Positions 50,143 through 57,726 of a stretch of DNA of 64,000 nt are shown here, in pieces. The DNA is from Floridanema aerugineum. Lineage in GTDB: Bacteria > Cyanobacteriota > Cyanobacteriia > Cyanobacteriales > Aerosakkonemataceae. Both the position numbers and the translations under genes were made by a program. The stretch spans positions 1 through 64,000 of the forward strand of contig NZ_JBHFNQ010000146.1 in the NCBI RefSeq assembly GCF_041929345.1. The letters run 5' to 3'. The first letter of the stretch is position 1; the number at the start of each line of letters is the position of its first letter. A model generated the notes under the pieces. That model ran no database searches and was not told where the DNA came from. It worked only from the letters and a program-made list of their open reading frames with translations.

Positions 50143-51303
50143 TTAATGCAACGGTCCTCCTAAAATAGTTTTGCTAATAGCATTAGTAACATCTAAAGGA
50201 CTTTCTTGCCGTAATTGTTGATACCATTGCTGAGTAATTTCCGGTTCTTTACCGTGAATTTGATCCGCACGTTTTCGCGCTTTCAAAACGATCGCATTAG
50301 CCCGTTCTTTGCGTTCCTTTTCGTATCTTTTTAGTGCATCTTCCACACTGATATTTGTTGTTAAAAGATAGTGAGTTAACACTTCTGCATCTTCCATCGC
50401 TTGACAACCTCCTTGTCCTAAGTCGGGTGTGGTAGTATGGGCAGCATCTCCCAGTAAGGCAACTCTACCACGCACAAAAGTATCTATTGGGCCGATATCA
50501 TGAATTTCTAATCGATTAGTTTCTAAGGGATTAATCTGTTTAATTAAGTTTTGCACAACTTGAGGCCAACCTGAGAAAAAATTAGCTAATTCTTTTTGTA
50601 TTGCTTCCGGTGGGGTAGATGTGCCTTTAGGTAATGGTACATCGAAAAAGAAGTAAAAGCGATCGCCCCCCACTGGCATCATTGAAGCGCGTTTGTGTTC
50701 GCCAACATAAATCATCCAAGTGTTTTTCGGTGCTAAATCTTCACTCGCTTTTACTAATCCATTCCAGTTAACATATCCAGCATAACGAGGTTCAATTTCT
50801 GTTCCTAAAATGTAAGGGCGCAAGGTAGAACGCACGCCATCAGCAGCAATTAATAAGTCTCCTGTTGCTGTATTTCCATCTTCAAAAATTGCAGTAACGC
50901 GATCGCCAAAATCTTCAAATCCTACACATTTGCTACCTAATTTAACTGTGCCGGGAAATGCTTCTAACAGCATTTGTTGTAAGTCTGTTCTAGCGACTGG
51001 GTAAGGGCGTTGTCCAACTTCTTTTATTAATGGTTGCAGGCTAATATCGTTGAGTAATTCATCTTTATAACTACGATATTGCATCTGATTCATTTGTCCG
51101 CCAATGGCAGCCATTTTATCACCAAGTCCTAATTTGTTGAGAACTTTTACGCCGTTTGACCAGAGGGAAATCCCTGCACCTGCGGGGCGTAGTTCTTTTA
51201 CTTTGTCATATATTTCGACTTGGTAGCCCGCTTTTTTTAGGGCTATTCCTGTTGTTAATCCGCCAATACCAGCGCCAATGATTATGATTTTTAGATTGTA
51301 CAT
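50143..51303 (-). CDS. hpxO: FAD-dependent urate hydroxylase (HpxO-like)
   Basis: A 386-residue group-A flavoprotein monooxygenase. GAGIGGLTTGIALKKAGY (FAD), RPAGAGISLWSNGVK, YPVARTDLQQMLLEAF, LIAADGVRSTLRPYIL, and LLGDAAHTTTPDLGQGGCQA are the expected motifs. The order and wording (GISLWSNGVK, PVARTDLQ) match the Klebsiella urate hydroxylase HpxO better than other monooxygenases. HpxO makes 5-hydroxyisourate from urate using NADH and oxygen, instead of the cofactor-free uricase. That suits the neighbouring 5-hydroxyisourate hydrolase. Activity is inferred from similarity and context. Confidence 0.85.
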   Translation of the reverse strand: MYNLKIIIIGAGIGGLTTGIALKKAGYQVEIYDKVKELRPAGAGISLWSNGVKVLNKLGLGDKMAAIGGQMNQMQYRSYKDELLNDISLQPLIKEVGQRPYPVARTDLQQMLLEAFPGTVKLGSKCVGFEDFGDRVTAIFEDGNTATGDLLIAADGVRSTLRPYILGTEIEPRYAGYVNWNGLVKASEDLAPKNTWMIYVGEHKRASMMPVGGDRFYFFFDVPLPKGTSTPPEAIQKELANFFSGWPQVVQNLIKQINPLETNRLEIHDIGPIDTFVRGRVALLGDAAHTTTPDLGQGGCQAMEDAEVLTHYLLTTNISVEDALKRYEKERKERANAIVLKARKRADQIHGKEPEITQQWYQQLRQESPLDVTNAISKTILGGPLH

Positions 51304-51345
51304 TTTTTTGAACCGGACTAAAATATTTGCGATTTTTATGCTTTC

Positions 51346-51395
51346 AGTCCACTTCAGTGGACTTGAACTATTAGCCTGCGAATTGATTCGCAGGC
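51346..51395. repeat. REP-like hairpin pair at the amidohydrolase 3' end
   Basis: AGTCCACTTCAGTGGACT (51346-51363) and GCCTGCGAATTGATTCGCAGGC-type arms (51374-51395). The second hairpin is inside the coding end, supplying the last eight residues (PPANQFAG) of the amidohydrolase and lying next to its stop. Confidence 0.75.
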
Positions 51396-52660
51396 GGGTG
51401 TTGGGACTGATGCAAAATCTGAGTTGAATAAATTTGATCTAATTGTAGGAAAGTTTGTAGTAATACGTTGGTTCCTTGGGTACATTGTTCGGGTGTGGTG
51501 TGTTCTTTGGGAGAGTGACTAATCCCTTCGATGCTAGGAACAAATATCATTCCTATGTCGGTGAAACGTCCGATTTCTTGGGCATCGTGTCCGGCGCGAC
51601 TGGGTAAAATATGATGGGATAATCCTAGTCGATCGCAGGTGTTTGCGATCGCTTTTACAATCTCAACAGCTGCTAAAGTTGGATCTACCCACAAATAAGG
51701 TTTTAAAGTAATTTTGGTTTGAGTACCAGAGGCAATTTCTATTAATTCTTGTTCTAATTTGGTAATTAAATATTTAACATGATCTGCTGATAAATCTCGG
51801 ATATCAACACTCATTTCTACTTGTCCTGGTACAATGTTGGTAGCGTTAGGAAATACGTTAAATTTGCCGACTGTTGCTACTTGATTTCCCGGTATTTTTG
51901 TGCCTAAATCGTTGACTGCTAGGACAATTTGGGAAGCTGCAACTAAGGCATCTTGGCGCATTTCCATTGGCGTAGTTCCGGCATGATTGGCTTTTCCAGT
52001 AACAGTAATCATTCCCCGATATGCGCCAACAACGCCTTCAACTACTCCAATTTGTTTGTTGAGATTGTCTAAAATTCCCCCTTGTTCAACGTGCAATTCT
52101 ATGTAGGCGGCTATATCAGATCGATCGCGTTTTGCCCTCCCCAATTTATCCCAATCTCCCCCAATTTTTGCTAAACTTTCTGCAATAGATTTACCATCAG
52201 CAAGGCGATAATTTCCCAGATCATTATTAGCTGTTCCCGCCATTGCTTTACTACCAATCATTGTACTTTCTTCATCAGTGAAAACAATTACTTCGATCGA
52301 ATGTTCCAATCTAATATTATTCTCCTTAAATGTTCTCACTATTTCGATTCCCGCTAACACACCTAAAGCGCCATCATAACGACCTCCATTAGGTACAGTA
52401 TCAATATGAGAACCTGTTGCTAAAGCCGGAAAATTTGCCTGTTTTCCCTCATAACGTCCAATAATATTTCCGGCTGCATCAATGCGAACATTCATCCCCG
52501 CTTCCCTCATCCAATTGAGCACTAAATTACGCGCAGCAATATCTTCTGGACTAAAGGCAATTCGCGTTACTCCGCCATCAGCAACTTGACCAATTTGGGC
52601 AAGTTTTTCTATACTTTGGTTAAGGCGATCGCTATTAATAAACAAAGCGGAAGCTATCAT
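51371..52660 (-). CDS. Zn-dependent amidohydrolase of the allantoate amidohydrolase/ureidoglycolate group
   Basis: About 429 residues from the ATG at 52660 (MIASALFINSDRLNQSIEKL). It belongs to the M20 hydantoinase/carbamoylase family. Metal ligands are seen in ALATGSHIDTVPNGGRYDGA (H, D), FTDEESTMIGSKAMAG (E) and ELHVEQGGILD (H), and SRAGHDAQEIGRF near the end (H). The dimerisation domain carries GVVGAYRGMITVTGKANHAG. Family members hydrolyse allantoate, ureidoglycolate or N-carbamoyl amino acids. The purine-degradation neighbours make allantoate or ureidoglycolate the likeliest substrate. The C-terminal PPANQFAG is derived from a REP-like hairpin and is not part of the fold. Confidence 0.85.
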   Translation of the reverse strand: MIASALFINSDRLNQSIEKLAQIGQVADGGVTRIAFSPEDIAARNLVLNWMREAGMNVRIDAAGNIIGRYEGKQANFPALATGSHIDTVPNGGRYDGALGVLAGIEIVRTFKENNIRLEHSIEVIVFTDEESTMIGSKAMAGTANNDLGNYRLADGKSIAESLAKIGGDWDKLGRAKRDRSDIAAYIELHVEQGGILDNLNKQIGVVEGVVGAYRGMITVTGKANHAGTTPMEMRQDALVAASQIVLAVNDLGTKIPGNQVATVGKFNVFPNATNIVPGQVEMSVDIRDLSADHVKYLITKLEQELIEIASGTQTKITLKPYLWVDPTLAAVEIVKAIANTCDRLGLSHHILPSRAGHDAQEIGRFTDIGMIFVPSIEGISHSPKEHTTPEQCTQGTNVLLQTFLQLDQIYSTQILHQSQHPPANQFAG

Positions 52661-52689
52661 TATTATTGTTACCTGCAAAAAGTAAAACT

Positions 52690-52715
52690 AAATGACAAAT
52701 GACCAATAACTAATA
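52690..52715. repeat. Dispersed AATGACAAATGACCAATAACT repeat
   Basis: ACAAATGACCAATAACTAAT lies between the amidohydrolase start and the next stop. It is the same family as the copies at 21546 and 40500. Confidence 0.6.
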
Positions 52716-52722
52716 ACACTTT

Positions 52723-53115
52723 TTAACCTGTTACTTTCCCACTATCTTGTTTATATGCCGCCCAACCTCGATAATGAGAAATATCAGGCCAATTGTATTT
52801 TTCTACTAATTCTTGAGGATAAAGCATCGCAGTTAAAGTTTCGCCATCTTCTAAAATTACATCCCCCGGATACATATTTGGCGGTTCATTAGCTAACAGA
52901 TATTCATATTCCTCTTGTGTCATTTCATAAACCTCCCCCGGAATACTAATTCCCCCTGTTTCCACTTGGTAAATTGCCGGATGCCAACCATTACCCTCTG
53001 CGTGTAAACGATACAAAGCTTGGGTTTTTGCAGGTTTAATAAACTTGGCATTTTGCAAATTCCCGTGATCCGGTTGTCCCCTTAAAGCAGAACCACAAAT
53101 AAAAATTTTTTTCAT
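52723..53115 (-). CDS. AtzF-C / gamma-glutamylcyclotransferase-like protein
   Basis: About 130 residues from the ATG at 53115 (MKKIFICGSALRGQPDHGNL); a longer start at 53142 would add nine residues. It resembles the C-terminal domain of allophanate hydrolase and related GGCT-like proteins: FICGSALRGQPDHGNL, then GNGWHPAIYQVETGGISIPG, EVYEMTQEEYEYLLANEPPN, VILEDGETLTAMLYPQELVE, and a final RGWAAYKQ. In AtzF this domain aids the release of the final nitrogen. Here it is a stand-alone protein in a purine-degradation cluster, so it may act on a ureide intermediate, but its reaction is unknown. Confidence 0.7.
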   Translation of the reverse strand: MKKIFICGSALRGQPDHGNLQNAKFIKPAKTQALYRLHAEGNGWHPAIYQVETGGISIPGEVYEMTQEEYEYLLANEPPNMYPGDVILEDGETLTAMLYPQELVEKYNWPDISHYRGWAAYKQDSGKVTG

Positions 53116-53204
53116 CTTACTATTATTTTGAATCATTAACAATTCTAAGTTTACTTGCTATATACAAATTTAGCTTAATAATTTTTGTAATTTATAATAC
53201 TTTT

Positions 53205-53370
53205 TTATGAAACCGCAGAGACGCAGAGGACACAGAGGAAGAAATGAGGAATTAGAAACTTTTTAGAGAGGAAAGAAGAAATAGTTTCTTACTAAATCTC
53301 TCTCTTCTTCTTTCCTTCGTGTCCTTCGTGTCTAAGTGCTACGCACCGCTACGCGAACGTGGTTCAAAAA
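53205..53370. repeat. Dispersed repeats of the GAAACCGCAGAGACGC / CTTCGTGTCCTTCGTGTC type
   Basis: Two arms in opposite orientation, about 53205-53245 and about 53315-53370, each with TTTTTT(T)GAACC-like edges and purine/pyrimidine-rich 10-bp units. They fill the 263-bp gap before the nucleoside hydrolase stop. Relatives lie at 48850 and 51302. Confidence 0.7.
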
Positions 53371-53378
53371 AAATTGAT

Positions 53379-54365
53379 TTAGGAAATCAGAACCTTTAAA
53401 TCTTCCATCATCACTGCTAAAAGATTCACATTATCAACCTCCATTGCTACCCAAGCATTAGCACCAACTTTCGTCTTATTCCGACTATCAAACAAAGTCT
53501 TTCCTCTAGTCCATTCCCCCTTAGTTTCAATCATCACCTCAGCGCGACGAAACAGCAAAGTTTCAGGATAAAATAGATAAGCTAAAGTCGCAGCATCATG
53601 CACCAAAAAACCTTCTTTACCTTGCATTTCTCGAAAAGCAAGGGCAGTTTTAGTCATAAACTCACACAGGGAAACTATAAACTTAGAAATCTCACTTTCT
53701 GGATTAACTTTACTAACTTGTTTAGCCATTTCCTGAGTAAAAATTAGCTTCTCAGTTACATCAATTGGAATAACTACAATATCATCTCGACTAGCGAACA
53801 CTGTCGCCGCAGCTTCCACATCATAAGCAATATTAAATTCTGCTTCTGGTCTAATATTTCCCGGAACTTTAAACGCACCTCCCATAATGATAATTTCCTT
53901 AGCATTTTTCAGAATACCTGGGCATTTTTTCTCGGCAGATGCTAAGTTGGTTAGAGGTGCGATCGCAACAACAACAATCTCCCCCGGATTAGCCTGCAAC
54001 TTCTCAATTAAAATATCATCAGAATAAACCGCATCTTCATAATTAACATCAATTTCCGGCAAAGTATGTGACAGATTTCCCATCCCATCAGCACCATGAA
54101 TCCCCCCTGCATCTTCCAGATCCCTTTTTGATCCCCCAATCACACCTTTGCCAACTTCTATTGCTGGAAAACCTGCTAATTTCAAAAGTTTACTAGCACC
54201 TGCAAAAGTGTATCTTGCATGAACATTTCCATCTACTGTAGTCACAGCAACTAGTTCCGCAAAACCCTGTTTTACTAAACTCAATAACCACAGCAAAGCA
54301 AAAGAATCATCCCCGCCGGGATCGGTATCAAGAATAATTTTAGGTTTAGTTTTTTGGGTAATCAT
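53379..54365 (-). CDS. Inosine-uridine preferring nucleoside hydrolase
   Basis: A 328-residue nucleoside hydrolase that splits ribonucleosides into base and ribose. The calcium-binding N-terminal motif ILDTDPGGDDSFALLWLL has D13, D15, D19 and D20. Also seen: GAFKVPGNIRPEAEFNIAYD (ribose loop NIAYDVEAA), VVVAIAPLTNLA and HDAATLAYLFYP near the end. Fits directly with the ribokinase and the xanthine-dehydrogenase-type genes around it: base to oxidation, ribose to phosphorylation. It lies 9 bp after the deoxyribosyltransferase gene. Preferred base is unknown. Confidence 0.93.
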   Translation of the reverse strand: MITQKTKPKIILDTDPGGDDSFALLWLLSLVKQGFAELVAVTTVDGNVHARYTFAGASKLLKLAGFPAIEVGKGVIGGSKRDLEDAGGIHGADGMGNLSHTLPEIDVNYEDAVYSDDILIEKLQANPGEIVVVAIAPLTNLASAEKKCPGILKNAKEIIIMGGAFKVPGNIRPEAEFNIAYDVEAAATVFASRDDIVVIPIDVTEKLIFTQEMAKQVSKVNPESEISKFIVSLCEFMTKTALAFREMQGKEGFLVHDAATLAYLFYPETLLFRRAEVMIETKGEWTRGKTLFDSRNKTKVGANAWVAMEVDNVNLLAVMMEDLKVLIS

Positions 54366-54374
54366 ATTAATTTA

Positions 54375-54911
54375 TTACTTCAGCTTTTCCGCCGCAACTT
54401 TAACTACTTCTTCAAAAACCTTTAACTCTGTATAATAATTTTCCGGTGTTATTTGCTGACTTCTCAACTCTCCGCCACTGACGATAATTGCCGCTTGTAA
54501 CATTAAATTATCTACCATATCAAAATGCTCGATCGCCATTCCCCAATTATCTAAATCAGCAGAAATTTGCGGAATCCTGTCAGCAAACAAACGCCCATCA
54601 TTAGTGTAACCAAAAACAGGCTTTCCTTGCGCCGTCATATAACCCATTTCAAAAGCCGTACCCACATCCATACTTGACCCCCGAAACGGAGTCATATTAG
54701 CAACTATTAAATCACAACTATCCATCAATTGAATGTTACTTTTATAAATCGCAACACCCGCCTCTTTCGGAGACAAATGGGTTAAATTTAGATTATTATC
54801 GAAAGGAAACATCCCGATAAAACCATACTTTTGGCAAATCTCTTGTTTCGCCTTAGCAGCTTTCATCGGCTCGAGTAAAAATACATCAGGCCCAGCAAGA
54901 TAAATTCGCAT
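54375..54911 (-). CDS. Nucleoside 2-deoxyribosyltransferase
   Basis: About 178 residues from the ATG at 54911, preceded by AGGAG; an ORF extension to 54971 is not needed. MRIYLAGPDVFLLEPMKAAK is the usual start, and GTAFEMGYMTAQGKPVFGYT holds the nucleophile Glu region. DSCDLIVANMTPFRGSSMDV is the second core strand. The enzyme moves deoxyribose between bases or hydrolyses deoxynucleosides. It lies 16 bp from the start of the divergent ribokinase. Together with nucleoside hydrolase it would release bases from both ribo- and deoxyribonucleosides. Confidence 0.9.
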   Translation of the reverse strand: MRIYLAGPDVFLLEPMKAAKAKQEICQKYGFIGMFPFDNNLNLTHLSPKEAGVAIYKSNIQLMDSCDLIVANMTPFRGSSMDVGTAFEMGYMTAQGKPVFGYTNDGRLFADRIPQISADLDNWGMAIEHFDMVDNLMLQAAIIVSGGELRSQQITPENYYTELKVFEEVVKVAAEKLK

Positions 54912-54927
54912 AATTAAACTCCTAAAC
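54912..54927. promoter_or_regulatory. 16-bp divergent gap with two ribosome sites
   Basis: The start codons of the deoxyribosyltransferase (minus) and ribokinase (plus) are separated by only 16 bases, AATTAAACTCCTAAAC. AGGAG on the minus strand is a good ribosome site for the former. Each gene's promoter must then lie inside the other gene's coding sequence, or both arise from transcripts entering from elsewhere. Confidence 0.7.
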
Positions 54928-55863
54928 ATGAGTATAATCGTCTTCGGCAGCATCAACATGGATCTCGTCACCCGGAGTCCTCGTTTACCAGTTCCCGGCG
55001 AAACTCTCCTGGGTTATGATTTTTTTACCGCACCTGGAGGTAAAGGCGCAAATCAAGCAGTTGGTAGCGCACTTTTAGGCAGAACTACTTATATGATTGG
55101 GCGTGTTGGTAATGATAATTTTGGACAAGAATTACTGACATCTTTAAAAGTTGCAGGTGTGCAAACTGACTCAATTTTAATAGATGATACTACAAGTTCT
55201 GGGGTAGCAGTAATAGCTGTTGACGATCGCAGCGAAAACACAATCATAGTAGTTCCCGGTGCCAATGGCAAAGTTAACCATACAGATGTCGAAAGATTAG
55301 AAAAATTCTTACCCAATGCCAGCGTTTTATTATTACAATTAGAAGTTCCCATTCCAGCAATTATCGCCGCCGCAGAAGCCGCAAAAAAAGCCAAAGTAAA
55401 AGTAATTCTCGACCCCGCACCAGCACCAGAAAAATTACCTGATGAACTCTACTCTTTAACTGATGTAATTACCCCAAATGAAACCGAAGCAAGTCGATTA
55501 GTAGGATTTGAGATTTCTCATCAAGAAACAATGACAAAAGCAGCCGAAATTCTGCTCAGTCGGGGTGTAAAAATTGTCGTATTAAAACTAGGAAGTAGAG
55601 GAGTCTTTTGTGCCACTGCTTCCGAAAATTTTATGCTACCAGCTTTTCCAGTAAATGCGATCGATACTGTAGCTGCTGGTGATGCTTTCAACGCAGCAAT
55701 GGCAGCAGCTTTTGATAGTGATTTATCCTTAAAAGAAGCGATTAAATGGGGTGCAGCAGCTGGCGCTTTAGCCACAACTAAAAAAGGCGCACAACCATCC
55801 TTACCAAACAAAGAAACCTTTGAAGGTACGTTGTTGCGCTTCAGCGCTACAGAAGAGCGCTAA
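54928..55863 (+). CDS. rbsK: Ribokinase
   Basis: A 311-residue PfkB-family sugar kinase. It starts MSIIVFGSINMDLVTRSPRL with the NMD motif, then GGKGANQAVGSALLGRTTYM (substrate loop) and NAIDTVAAGDAFNAAMAAAF with catalytic D252. It phosphorylates ribose at O5, linking the ribose set free by the nucleoside hydrolase to the pentose phosphate pool. The last codons (about GTLLRFSATEER) and the stop are supplied by a REP-like hairpin (55824-55880), so the natural C-terminus may have been shifted. It is convergent with pyk. Confidence 0.93.
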   Translation: MSIIVFGSINMDLVTRSPRLPVPGETLLGYDFFTAPGGKGANQAVGSALLGRTTYMIGRVGNDNFGQELLTSLKVAGVQTDSILIDDTTSSGVAVIAVDDRSENTIIVVPGANGKVNHTDVERLEKFLPNASVLLLQLEVPIPAIIAAAEAAKKAKVKVILDPAPAPEKLPDELYSLTDVITPNETEASRLVGFEISHQETMTKAAEILLSRGVKIVVLKLGSRGVFCATASENFMLPAFPVNAIDTVAAGDAFNAAMAAAFDSDLSLKEAIKWGAAAGALATTKKGAQPSLPNKETFEGTLLRFSATEER

Positions 55864-55885
55864 AGCGCAACAACGTACCTTTTTT
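55824..55885. terminator. Large hairpin between rbsK and pyk, REP-like
   Basis: A 25-bp stem (AGGTACGTTGTTGCGCTT... with ...AAGCGCAACAACGTACCT), one mismatch, loop ACAGAAG, then a TTTTTT tail. It includes the rbsK stop (TAA at 55861). It may act as a terminator. The CAACAACGTACC arm also occurs at 2852-2864. Confidence 0.8.
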
Positions 55886-57307
55886 CTAGACAGTAATTGT
55901 GTGAATTTTCATGAAATTAGTGCCTCCAGCACGCTGCATTGGAATCCCACCCATAACCAAAATTCGATCGCCAATCGCAGCCATTTTCCGTTGTACCAAA
56001 AAAGTTTCCGCCTGCCAAAGCGCATTTTCAAAAGTCTCCACCTCGTACTCCAACAACAAAGGAGTCACACCCCAAATTAAATTTAAACGGTGGTAAACCT
56101 TTATATTATGCGTTAGAGCAATTACAGGTGCTTTCGGACGTTCTGCTGAAGCAATTAACGCCGTATAACCTGTACTTGTAAAAGCTACAATACAGCGTAA
56201 TGGTAAAGTCTTGTCAATGGAATTTAGCGCCTCACTTAAAGCATGAGTTTCATCACTTTTAGCTGCCGGATTATTTTCAAATTGCAAATCTTTTTCCACT
56301 TCATAAGCTATCCGTGCCATCATTTCTACTGCTTCCACAGGATAGCTTCCCACCGCAGATTCACCAGATAGCATAACCGCATCCGTTCCATCAATAATTG
56401 CATTAGCAACATCACTTGCTTCTGCACGAGTCGGACGAGGATTATTAATCATGCTATCTAACATTTGGGTAGCAGTAATTACCGGAATACCTTTGCGATT
56501 ACACATCCGAATAATTCGCTTTTGTAAAAGCGGCACTCTTTCAGGACTCAGTTCTACACCCAAATCACCCCTTGCTACCATCAAACCATCACATTCATTG
56601 ACGATTTCTTCTATATTGGTAACTGCTTGTGGTTTTTCAATTTTGGCAATTACAGGGATATCTGCACCCTTAGCAGCTAATATTTCTTTCAAGATGCGAA
56701 CATCTTCTGCTTTACGTACAAAGCTCAAAGAAATCCAATCTACTCCTTGGGAAATTCCAAACTCTAAATCTTGTTTATCTTTGTCAGTGAGAGAAGGTAA
56801 ACGTAAATTTAAGTTGGGGAAATTTACCCCTTTGCGGTTTTTCAGAATCCCGCCTTTAATCACTTCGCATACTACTGCATTTCCTGAAATCTCTTTAATT
56901 CTCAGTTCCAAAAGTCCGTCATCCAAAAGCACTTGTTCGCCTGGATTGGCATCGGCTGCTAAATCAGGATAATCAATAGGTATCGTATCAATTTTATCTT
57001 CATACTCGGAAATGGGTACAAGTGTAACTTTTTCCCCCTCAATTAAGCCCATTGCCCCATTAGACAACAGACCTACCCGAATTTTTGGCCCTTGTAAGTC
57101 TTGCAGAATTGTAATCGGCGTGTCTAATTTTTCCGAAATATTTCTCAGCAGAGAAACTGTGCGTCCGTGATCTTCATAGCTACCATGAGAAAAATTTAGT
57201 CTCGCAACGTTCATCCCTGCTTTCACCAGTTTCTCAATTACTTCTGGCGTGTTGCTAGCAGGGCCAAGAGTGGCAACGATTTTAGTGCGGTGAGGTATTT
57301 TGGGCAT
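55886..57307 (-). CDS. pyk: Pyruvate kinase
   Basis: About 473 residues from the ATG at 57307 (MPKIPHRTKIVATLGPASNT); an extension to 57394 adds a poor sequence. It makes ATP from phosphoenolpyruvate in glycolysis. Seen: GMNVARLNFSHGSYEDHGRT, LLDDGLLELRI, KDKQDLEFGISQGVDWISLS, VIAKIEKPQAVTNIEEIVNE, MVARGDLGVELSPERVPLLQ, ATQMLDSMINNPRPTRAEAS and GTDAVMLSGESAVGSYPVEA. C-terminal domain present; no extra PEP-utiliser domain. It is transcribed alone. Confidence 0.96.
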   Translation of the reverse strand: MPKIPHRTKIVATLGPASNTPEVIEKLVKAGMNVARLNFSHGSYEDHGRTVSLLRNISEKLDTPITILQDLQGPKIRVGLLSNGAMGLIEGEKVTLVPISEYEDKIDTIPIDYPDLAADANPGEQVLLDDGLLELRIKEISGNAVVCEVIKGGILKNRKGVNFPNLNLRLPSLTDKDKQDLEFGISQGVDWISLSFVRKAEDVRILKEILAAKGADIPVIAKIEKPQAVTNIEEIVNECDGLMVARGDLGVELSPERVPLLQKRIIRMCNRKGIPVITATQMLDSMINNPRPTRAEASDVANAIIDGTDAVMLSGESAVGSYPVEAVEMMARIAYEVEKDLQFENNPAAKSDETHALSEALNSIDKTLPLRCIVAFTSTGYTALIASAERPKAPVIALTHNIKVYHRLNLIWGVTPLLLEYEVETFENALWQAETFLVQRKMAAIGDRILVMGGIPMQRAGGTNFMKIHTITV

Positions 57308-57726
57308 AATTTGAGATTGCTTTTTCTCTACAAAAAGTCCAGTATTTTTTTTGTTAAGTAGCAGACAAATTTGAGTTAATGTCTGTGGTTTCAATACTCA
57401 TGATTTGTCATTATGAAGCATATCTTTAAAACCTTAAGGCAATTTTAAGGTAAGGTAAGATTTTTCCCTTTTTCTACTATATTGTCAGCTGCTTTTTGTA
57501 ATCATAGTTACCTTATGGGCTGTGCAAGTAGTTTTTGCTAGATCATTGTAGCGAAGAATTAAATTTAAAACACTGGGAATTTTTCCCCCTTTGGCATGAG
57601 GACATTCGATTTTAGATTTTAGATTTTAGATTTTAGATTTTAGCTTCACCTCAGAGATAAATCTGGAACTGCTCAACTTAGCATTCAGTTATATCATAAA
57701 GAAGAACCTGATTAACTATTGGTAAG
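57308..57726. other. Divergent intergenic region between pyk and the PAP2 gene
   Basis: About 420 bp. The pyk promoter side is A/T-rich. A GATTTTA heptamer array at 57608-57642 is the only clear structure. No RNA gene or operator recognised. Confidence 0.5.
57608..57642. repeat. Heptamer tandem repeat GATTTTA x5
   Basis: Five exact copies; the inverse unit TAAAATC occurs four times at 39269-39296. Confidence 0.9.
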
